DNA from: Bradyrhizobium sp. MOS003 | Lineage (GTDB): Bacteria > Pseudomonadota > Alphaproteobacteria > Rhizobiales > Xanthobacteraceae | Direction of reading: 5' to 3' | NCBI RefSeq assembly: GCF_003020125.1 | Contig: NZ_PYFW01000002.1 | Location: 797,501 to 861,500, forward strand | Length of the DNA stretch: 64,000 nucleotides | Part shown: one piece after another, positions 58,682 through 64,000 of the stretch | Layout: each line of letters opens with the position of its first letter | Numbering within the stretch: the stretch's first letter is position 1 | Notes under the pieces: model-generated | Seen by the model: the letters and a program-made list of their open reading frames with translations, nothing else | The model's database searches: none | What the model was told of the DNA's origin: nothing | Translations under genes and position numbers: made by a program

Positions 58682-59746
58682 CTATGGCGTCGCTTCCAGC
58701 ACCATATTGAAGGGACCCTGGGTGGCGCGACGGACCTGACGGAAGCCACCGTCCTTCAGCACCTGGGTGAGCTTTGCCTCTCCAGCCTGCGCTCCGAGTG
58801 CCTCGCCGACTTCTTGGGCCATCGAGGTCGGCACGCAGATCATCGTCGATGCATTATAGTAGAGACGGCTGACCGGATTGCCGACGTTGTCGGCCGGATC
58901 ATCCGCGGCAATCGGCTCGACGATCATCCAGGAACCACCGGGCTTAAGCAGGCTCCGCACATGCCTGGCGCAGCCCCGGGGATCACCCATGTCGTGCAGG
59001 CAGTCGAACATGGTGACGAGATCGAAGTCTCGCTCAGCGATATCCTTGGCGCGCGCGGTCACGAAGCGGACGCGGTCGGCGAGACCATGGGCCATGGCGT
59101 GTGCGTTGGCCTGCTCGATGGACGGCGCATGGAAGTCGTAGCCGACGAATATGCTCTGCGGGAACGCCTTCGCCATCAGCAAGGTTGAAAAGCCGACCCC
59201 GCATCCGATGTCGGCTACCTTAATACCCTCGGAGAGCTTCTTGGGCACGCCGTCCAGCGCCGGTAGCCAAGACTGCACGATGTTGTTGACATAGCCCGGA
59301 CGAAAGAAGGAGCCAACAGCACAGAACAGGCAGCCCGAGCTTTCACCCCAAGCAACGCCGTTTCCGTTCCTGAATGCGGATTCGACCATCGTTCGCCCTT
59401 CCACCATCGCCGCCGCAAGGTCGAAAGCGCCTTCCAAGTAGACGGGACTGTCCTTTACGGCAAAGATCATTGCCTGTTCAGGTGTGAGACTGAACCGCTG
59501 GTCTGTCTTGTCGAGGGTGATGTAGCCGTTAGCGGCCTGTGCAAAGGCCCATTCACGGACGCACCTTTCGGTCAGGCCGGTTCGCTGTGCGAGTTCAGAA
59601 GCAGTCGCGGGGCCGTCCCGGTGCAATGCGTCGAACAGGCCGAGACGGAAGCCGATCCCAGCCGTCGGCACACTAAAGGCCCCGCCCAAGTCCCCCAGCA
59701 TCTTTCCGACGAGGGCGCCAAGTCTGTCATTGTCCACTGCGCGCAT
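58682..59746 (-). CDS. SAM-dependent methyltransferase with N-terminal winged helix (Rv2258c-like)
   Basis: A 354-residue protein. Residues 28-100 form a winged-helix dimerisation domain (GFRLGLFDALHRDGPATASE, LAQRTGLTERCVREW). SAM motif I is KVADIGCGVGFSTLLMAKAF (176-195), followed by FDLVTMFDCLHDMGDP and LKPGGSWMIVEP. Such enzymes methylate small molecules, often natural products or xenobiotics. It is divergent from a TetR gene; one copy of a 20-bp operator lies 48-67 nt upstream of its ATG, so TetR probably controls it. Confidence 0.87.
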   Translation of the reverse strand: MRAVDNDRLGALVGKMLGDLGGAFSVPTAGIGFRLGLFDALHRDGPATASELAQRTGLTERCVREWAFAQAANGYITLDKTDQRFSLTPEQAMIFAVKDSPVYLEGAFDLAAAMVEGRTMVESAFRNGNGVAWGESSGCLFCAVGSFFRPGYVNNIVQSWLPALDGVPKKLSEGIKVADIGCGVGFSTLLMAKAFPQSIFVGYDFHAPSIEQANAHAMAHGLADRVRFVTARAKDIAERDFDLVTMFDCLHDMGDPRGCARHVRSLLKPGGSWMIVEPIAADDPADNVGNPVSRLYYNASTMICVPTSMAQEVGEALGAQAGEAKLTQVLKDGGFRQVRRATQGPFNMVLEATP

Positions 59747-59793
59747 GACTTAGTCCTTCTCTGGTTTTCGAGCTGAACAAAGGTCAGATAAAA

Positions 59794-59813
59794 ATTCGGT
59801 CGGTCGGCCGAAT
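59794..59813. promoter_or_regulatory. TetR operator copy 1
   Basis: ATTCGGTCGGTCGGCCGAAT is a near-palindrome. Its reverse complement differs from the copy at 59883-59902 at two positions of 20. It lies before the methyltransferase gene. Operator function for the adjacent TetR protein is inferred. Confidence 0.75.
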
Positions 59814-59882
59814 TATGTGCTGCGATGATGCGCGGAGTCAAGTAGGCTGTCTCTTGTTGACTGTGACCACGGGGCGCCCGAC

Positions 59883-59902
59883 ATTCGGCCGATCGACCGA
59901 AC
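59883..59902. promoter_or_regulatory. TetR operator copy 2
   Basis: ATTCGGCCGATCGACCGAAC is the second near-palindromic copy, ending 25 nt before the tetR start. The two centres are 89 bp apart, about 8.5 helical turns. The site probably gives autorepression of tetR and the downstream fusion gene. Confidence 0.75.
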
Positions 59903-59927
59903 TGTAGTCAAGGAAGGTGGGGACAGA

Positions 59928-60536
59928 ATGCCGCGAAACGGCCGGAAGGCAGACACCAGAACGGTAGTGCTGGAGGCCGCAAAGAAGGTGCTCAGGCAAA
60001 AGGGATACGCCAAGCTGTCCACCCGCGATGTTGCTGCGGCGGCTGGTGTCCCACTCAGCCAGATCCATTATCATTTCGGATCCAAACAAGGGATGATGCT
60101 GGCGCTGTTCGAGTACCTCAACTCGCAGCTGCTCGACCGCCAGAACGCACTGTTTCGAGATTCCGCCTTAAAGCTGTCCGAGCAGTGGGACCGAGCCTGC
60201 GACTATCTCGACGAGGACATAGCCTCGGGATACGTTCGCGTGCTGCAGGAGCTGATGGCTGCCAGCTGGGGTGACGGCCCCGTGGCGAAAGTGGTCCAGG
60301 CCGGCATCATGGGCTGGATGAAGCTGATCACAGACCTCGCGCGCCGGGCCGAGCGCGAATTCGGCGGTCTCGGCCCCTTCACGGCCGACGAGGTCGCCGC
60401 GTTGGTCGCCCACGCCTTTATCGGCGCGGAGAGCCACTACCTGCTCGGACTGGAAAAGAAAGGCGTTCCTGTCCGGCCGGCTCTTCGGCGCTTTGGTGAT
60501 CTTATTCGCATCCTGGAGACTGCTCACCGAAAATGA
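59928..60536 (+). CDS. TetR/AcrR family regulator
   Basis: A 202-residue repressor. The N-terminal HTH is VVLEAAKKVLRQKGYAKLST, RDVAAAAGVPLSQIHYHFGSKQGMM in the family pattern, and the C-terminal ligand domain is helical (ALKLSEQWDRACDYLDEDIA). ATG 59928 follows GGAAGGTGGGGACAGA. It sits 9 nt before the fusion enzyme, so the two are co-transcribed, and it is divergent from the methyltransferase. Two matching operators lie in the divergent region. The inducer is probably the substrate of the cassette. Confidence 0.9.
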   Translation: MPRNGRKADTRTVVLEAAKKVLRQKGYAKLSTRDVAAAAGVPLSQIHYHFGSKQGMMLALFEYLNSQLLDRQNALFRDSALKLSEQWDRACDYLDEDIASGYVRVLQELMAASWGDGPVAKVVQAGIMGWMKLITDLARRAEREFGGLGPFTADEVAALVAHAFIGAESHYLLGLEKKGVPVRPALRRFGDLIRILETAHRK

Positions 60537-60545
60537 GGTGCTGAC

Positions 60546-62651
60546 ATGCGCGCCAAACTTCCGGCTTTCGAAGGAATAGTTGAACGTAACGGTGTGAAGC
60601 TTCACTACGAAATCTACGGCAGCGGCGCGGAGACTATCGTCTTCGTGCCCCCGTGGAGCATCGTTCATTCGCGGGTTTACAAAGCGCAATTGCCGTGGTT
60701 CAGCGAGCGTTTCCGCTGCGTCACTTATGACAGCCGTGGCAATGGCCGATCCGATCGGCCAGACGACGTGGCGGCATATACGCTGGACAACTACGTCGCA
60801 GATGCACTTGCCGTCATGGATGCGGCACGAGTTGGTACTGCCATTCTCGTCGGCCTCTCGCTCGGTGGGATGATCGCATCTGTGATCGCGGCTCACCATG
60901 CAGAACGAGTCAAGGCCGCGATCCTGGTCGGCACATCGGCCAGCGTAGGGCCCGCCTATCCTTACATGACGCCGGACCACTTTCGGGCCGAGCGCGCGGA
61001 ATTCAAGGATTGGGACAAATACAACGGCGCCTACTGGCTCTCGAACTATCAGGATTTCGCGGCTTACTTCGTCGGCTCCATCTTCTCCGAGCCACATTCG
61101 ACCAAGCAAATTGAGGATGCCGTTGGTTGGGCCAGCGAGACTACGGGGTCCATCCTTGCCAGGACGGTGAACGCGCGGACGATGCCGCCGGCTTTCGATG
61201 TGAGCGAGGCCATGTATCGCAAGATCGCCTGCCCGGTCTTGATGATCCATGGCAACGACGATCAAATCCAGCCCTATGCCCGGGCACAAATCGTAGCCGG
61301 CCTGACAGGTGCGGAGTTAACGACGATCGAGGGAGGAGGCCACAATCCGCTAGGTCGCTTTCCGGCGAAGTGCAACACCCTGATTACAGAATTTCTCCAG
61401 CGCCGGCTCGGCCTGGTTGCTCGGCCTAAGCGGACTCCTGCGCGGTCAGGGCCGAAGCGCGTCCTCTACTTGTCCTCCCCTATCGGGCTCGGCCACGCCC
61501 GGCGGGACATCGCCATCACGCGGGAGTTGCGTAACGTGCTTCCTGATCTGCAGGTCGACTGGCTGGCACAAGATCCGGTCACCCGGTTGCTCGAAGCGAG
61601 TGGCGAGACCGTTCATCCGCTCAGCGGCCGCCTGGCCAGTGAAACCCGTCATATCGAAATGGAATGTGGCGAACATGAGCTGCATGCCTTTCAGGCGATT
61701 CGCCGAATGGACGAAGTGCTGATTGCTAACTTCATGACATTTCAGGATGCCGTCGAGGAGTTGCGCTATGACCTCGTGATTGCCGACGAGGCGTGGGACA
61801 TCGATCACTACTGGCACGAGCATCCCGAACTGAAACGAGCACCGCTGGTGTGGTTCACTGACTTCGTCGGGTTCGTTCCGATGCCATCGGGTGGCGAACA
61901 CGAGGCATTCCTGACAACCGATTACAATGCCGAAATGATCGAGCATGTCGAACGGCATCCCGGCGTGCGTGATCGCGCGATCTTTGTCGGAAACCCGGAC
62001 GACGTCATTCCTCGGTCATTTGGGAGGGACCTGCCCGAAATGCCGGACTGGGTGCCCAAGCACTTCGAGTTCCCGGGTTACATTCTCGGTGAACACCCCC
62101 AGACATTCGGGCCGCGCGCCGAGCTTCGACGACGGCTCGGCTACCGGGACGGCGAGCGCGTCTGCATCGTCACGGTGGGCGGTTCAGGCGTCGGTGCGCC
62201 GCTCATCCGGCGCGTTTTGGAGAGTTATCCGCTGGTACGGTCCAGGATACCGGGATTGCGCATGATCGTGATCGCCGGTCCCCGGATTGATCCGGCGACA
62301 TTGAACGCTCCGGTCGGCGTTGAAGTTCGATCATTCGTAGCCGACCTGGACCGACATCTCGCAGCCTGCGACCTGGCCATCGTTCAGGGCGGACTTACCA
62401 CGTGCATGGAGCTGACAGCGGCCGGCACCCCCTTCATCTATTTCCCGCTGCAGAGTCATTTCGAGCAGAACTACCATGTGGCATATCGACTGGATCGCTA
62501 TAGCGCCGGCCGGCGTATGAACTATGCAGACTCAACGCCCGAGATGATTGCTGAAGCGACTATCCGCGCCCTGACCGAGCCGACATTCTCTAAGCCGGTC
62601 GAAAGCGGCGGTGCAGCGCGCGCGGCGCGCATGCTTGCGGAACTGCTCTGA
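60546..62651 (+). CDS. Alpha/beta-hydrolase - GT-B glycosyltransferase fusion
   Basis: A 701-residue two-domain enzyme. Residues 10-290 are an alpha/beta hydrolase: CVTYDSRGNGRSDRPDD, nucleophile S105 (VGLSLGG), acid D238 or D239 (HGNDDQ) and H266 (GGGHNPLG). After a basic linker (292-303), residues 304-701 are a GT-B glycosyltransferase. That part begins RVLYLSSPIGLGHARRD (donor/acceptor Gly loop), continues with VCIVTVGGSGVGAPL and has the nucleotide-sugar motif VQGGLTTCMELTAAGTPFIY near 613-632 with HFEQN. GAGGTGCTGAC precedes the ATG. Both catalytic sets look intact. A detoxifying or natural-product role is inferred from the TetR control and divergent methyltransferase. Confidence 0.85.
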   Translation: MRAKLPAFEGIVERNGVKLHYEIYGSGAETIVFVPPWSIVHSRVYKAQLPWFSERFRCVTYDSRGNGRSDRPDDVAAYTLDNYVADALAVMDAARVGTAILVGLSLGGMIASVIAAHHAERVKAAILVGTSASVGPAYPYMTPDHFRAERAEFKDWDKYNGAYWLSNYQDFAAYFVGSIFSEPHSTKQIEDAVGWASETTGSILARTVNARTMPPAFDVSEAMYRKIACPVLMIHGNDDQIQPYARAQIVAGLTGAELTTIEGGGHNPLGRFPAKCNTLITEFLQRRLGLVARPKRTPARSGPKRVLYLSSPIGLGHARRDIAITRELRNVLPDLQVDWLAQDPVTRLLEASGETVHPLSGRLASETRHIEMECGEHELHAFQAIRRMDEVLIANFMTFQDAVEELRYDLVIADEAWDIDHYWHEHPELKRAPLVWFTDFVGFVPMPSGGEHEAFLTTDYNAEMIEHVERHPGVRDRAIFVGNPDDVIPRSFGRDLPEMPDWVPKHFEFPGYILGEHPQTFGPRAELRRRLGYRDGERVCIVTVGGSGVGAPLIRRVLESYPLVRSRIPGLRMIVIAGPRIDPATLNAPVGVEVRSFVADLDRHLAACDLAIVQGGLTTCMELTAAGTPFIYFPLQSHFEQNYHVAYRLDRYSAGRRMNYADSTPEMIAEATIRALTEPTFSKPVESGGAARAARMLAELL

Positions 62652-63037
62652 TGGCGCAATGATCAGTACTTCGCGATGACGGGACCACCGAACTTGTAGC
62701 TCCACGCCCGGTTGCGGCTCTACGCGGTTCATCAATTAGCAAATGACCAGAGTGTTCCAAATGCAGATTGGCCACGTGTGTCTGGCGCGCTACAGAGAAC
62801 TGCGTGTCTAACAACGTCGAGATTTGGATCTGACCCGTTTCTGATGGAGTTCACTGGCGACTGCGGTTCTCAACGGTCGCCGGCATCAAGGCCACAAGCG
62901 GAACGCCGGTCGAATGAAAGAGGCCGCCCACCGAGACGGCCTTATGGGTCATAACCTGACTTCTCATCTCGTGGACCAACATGTCCACTAAGGCTCGGTG
63001 ACCGGCCCGTCGGGAACCCCACTAACCGGCCGCCCCT

Positions 63038-63053
63038 GTTTTTTCGAAAAAAC
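63038..63053. repeat. Perfect 16-bp palindrome GTTTTTTCGAAAAAAC
   Basis: The palindrome lies in an AT-rich patch 331 nt before the serine recombinase gene. It could be a regulator or recombinase binding site, or a small terminator (T6 and A6 tracts). Function is not established. Confidence 0.4.
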
Positions 63054-63083
63054 GAAATATGTCTTGCTCCGTCGGGCAAAACA

Positions 63084-63341
63084 GTGGTTCATAGCGTGCT
63101 GGTAGTCGACGTAGGAGCCAGCATCGTGGCCGACGGATACGAAACGTCTTCGGAGCTATCCAAGATCGCCAAGCTCAACGGCGACTTCAGGAGAAACTAT
63201 GGAACCTGCCTTGGAGCGTTCCTGTACCTGAGATCAATAAGTGCCGCGCGAGGGCGCTCTTGGTTATGGGGCGGCCTTTTTTCACTCGCCTGTTCGGCCG
63301 TGCTAGGATGGCTTAGCAAGTACGTCCAGTTGCCCTGGTGA
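63084..63341 (+). CDS. Possible small single-span membrane protein
   Basis: An 85-residue frame from GTG 63084 with a polar N-terminus and a C-terminal hydrophobic helix (GGLFSLACSAVLGWLSKYV). No Shine-Dalgarno or family was recognised. The start could instead be the GTG at 63099 or later. Coding status is uncertain. Confidence 0.35.
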   Translation: MVHSVLVVDVGASIVADGYETSSELSKIAKLNGDFRRNYGTCLGAFLYLRSISAARGRSWLWGGLFSLACSAVLGWLSKYVQLPW

Positions 63342-63383
63342 TGCATCAAGCGGAAGTGACCTCGCGCTCTAACGGAGGCGCGC

Positions 63384-64000
63384 ATGACCAACGCCCTGAT
63401 CATTCGTCCTGCGTCTGATCTGTTATCGGCCTCAAGCGCGGGACGGGCCGCGCAATATGTCCGGATGTCTACGGACAATCAGCGTTATTCCACGCAGATT
63501 CAGGCAGCCGCAATCGCGATGTATGCCGCACAGCATGATCTCGTGATTGTTCGCACTTATACGGACGAAGGCCGAAGCGGTCTTCGGATCGAGCGGCGCG
63601 AGGGCTTGATCGAGCTCGTCCGCAGTGGCCGGACAGACTTCGACCACATCCTTGTCTATGACGTGAGCCGTTGGGGGAGATTTCAGGACGTTGATGAGAG
63701 CGCCTATTACGAGTTCACCTGCCGCCTGGCGGGGATAAAGGTCTGCTACTGTGCCGAGCAGTTCGACAATGACGGTAGTGTCTTTGCGAGCATCGTAAAG
63801 AACCTCAAAAGGGTGATGGCAGCCGAATATTCTAGAGAACTCTCGGTCAAGGTCCATGCTGGCGCCTGCCGCGTCGCCAGTCTCGGGTTCAAGCAGGGCG
63901 GCCCTGCGGGGTATGGCCTCCAACGCGAACTGCTCGATGAAAGCGGGTGCTCAAAGGGAATCTTGCTGAAAGGCCAACGCAAGCATCTTCAGACCGACCG
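63384..64000 (+). CDS. Large serine recombinase (3' part beyond window)
   Basis: Translation from ATG 63384 (GGAGG 8 nt upstream) gives 205 residues with no stop before the right edge. The resolvase domain starts AAQYVRMSTDNQRYSTQIQA, where S in RMST is the catalytic serine. It continues with YTDEGRSGLRIERREGLIEL, VYDVSRWGRFQDVDE and YYEFTCRLAGIKVCYCAEQF, then MAAEYSRELSVKVHAG, the start of the Recombinase domain. Length and order fit a site-specific integrase of an island or phage. Confidence 0.93.
   Translation, partial: MTNALIIRPASDLLSASSAGRAAQYVRMSTDNQRYSTQIQAAAIAMYAAQHDLVIVRTYTDEGRSGLRIERREGLIELVRSGRTDFDHILVYDVSRWGRFQDVDESAYYEFTCRLAGIKVCYCAEQFDNDGSVFASIVKNLKRVMAAEYSRELSVKVHAGACRVASLGFKQGGPAGYGLQRELLDESGCSKGILLKGQRKHLQTD

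Larger units (their letters stand above)
62652..63383. other. Gene-poor stretch before the recombinase
   Basis: The 732 bases contain one possible small membrane protein (63084-63341), a perfect 16-bp palindrome (63038-63053) and a short GGCCG/CGGCC stem (62925-62943). No transposase, tRNA or direct repeat of an attachment site could be recognised by eye. An att site for the serine recombinase may lie here. Confidence 0.45.

Noticed and set aside
58448-59188. Plus-strand open frame overlapping the methyltransferase gene
   Set aside because: Most of it lies antisense to a well-supported methyltransferase and it lacks a family signature.
62712-62954. 80-codon open frame in the gap before the recombinase
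   Set aside because: No Shine-Dalgarno, no hydrophobic or domain pattern, Arg-rich low-information sequence.

Overview
The window looks like a chromosomal segment of a Bradyrhizobium-type alphaproteobacterium (Rhizobiales). The evidence is high GC, the long antisense open frames typical of GC-rich codon use, the house-keeping order ubiG / lysC / ptsP / prfA / prmC / DUF4167, polyhydroxybutyrate genes with phaR, an acdS-acdR pair, several liv-type ABC transporters, and intergenic palindromic repeats of the kind common in Bradyrhizobium. No rRNA, complete tRNA or CRISPR array was seen.

Layout. 1-5.5 kb: an amide-utilisation locus on the minus strand (leaderless amide-binding sensor-like protein, nitrile-hydratase-type amidase, LivH-type permease, Tat-exported binding protein cut by the left edge), with a MarR regulator divergent. 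5.5-8.3 kb: a small inserted patch (DUF6006 protein between a gene remnant and a duplicated marR 3' end), then a receiver-only response regulator convergent with a GAF-PAS-HWE histidine kinase. 8.5-27 kb: core genes secA, a parvulin PPIase, argJ, a TadG-like protein, mutT, a BioC/NDUFAF5-like methyltransferase, comF, grxC, a nitrilase-family amidase, DUF1178, an EamA exporter, ubiG, a PH-domain membrane protein, lysC, ptsP and prfA.

27-33.8 kb: a block between prfA and prmC holding a MarR regulator, a protein with an RNA-polymerase alpha-CTD-like domain, a complete liv-type ABC operon (binding protein, LivH, a fused LivM-LivG, LivF) and a HIT protein. 33.9-55 kb: prmC, a run of tetraloop hairpins that looks like a structured RNA, DUF4167, gloB, a DUF985 cupin, phaB-phaA / phaR, ilvE, esterase, acdR/acdS, recQ, a polysaccharide deacetylase and the metY-metA methionine pair. 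55.3-56.9 kb: an amidase with a histone-H1-like basic tail.

From about 56.9 kb to the right edge the content becomes accessory: a frameshifted SUKH (SMI1/KNR4) gene, gene-poor stretches, a divergent cassette of a winged-helix methyltransferase versus TetR plus an alpha/beta-hydrolase-glycosyltransferase fusion with two copies of one 20-bp operator between them, and a large serine recombinase that runs off the end. The best candidates for something undescribed are that TetR cassette with its two-domain fusion enzyme, the hairpin cluster upstream of DUF4167, and the alpha-CTD-like protein next to the liv operon.
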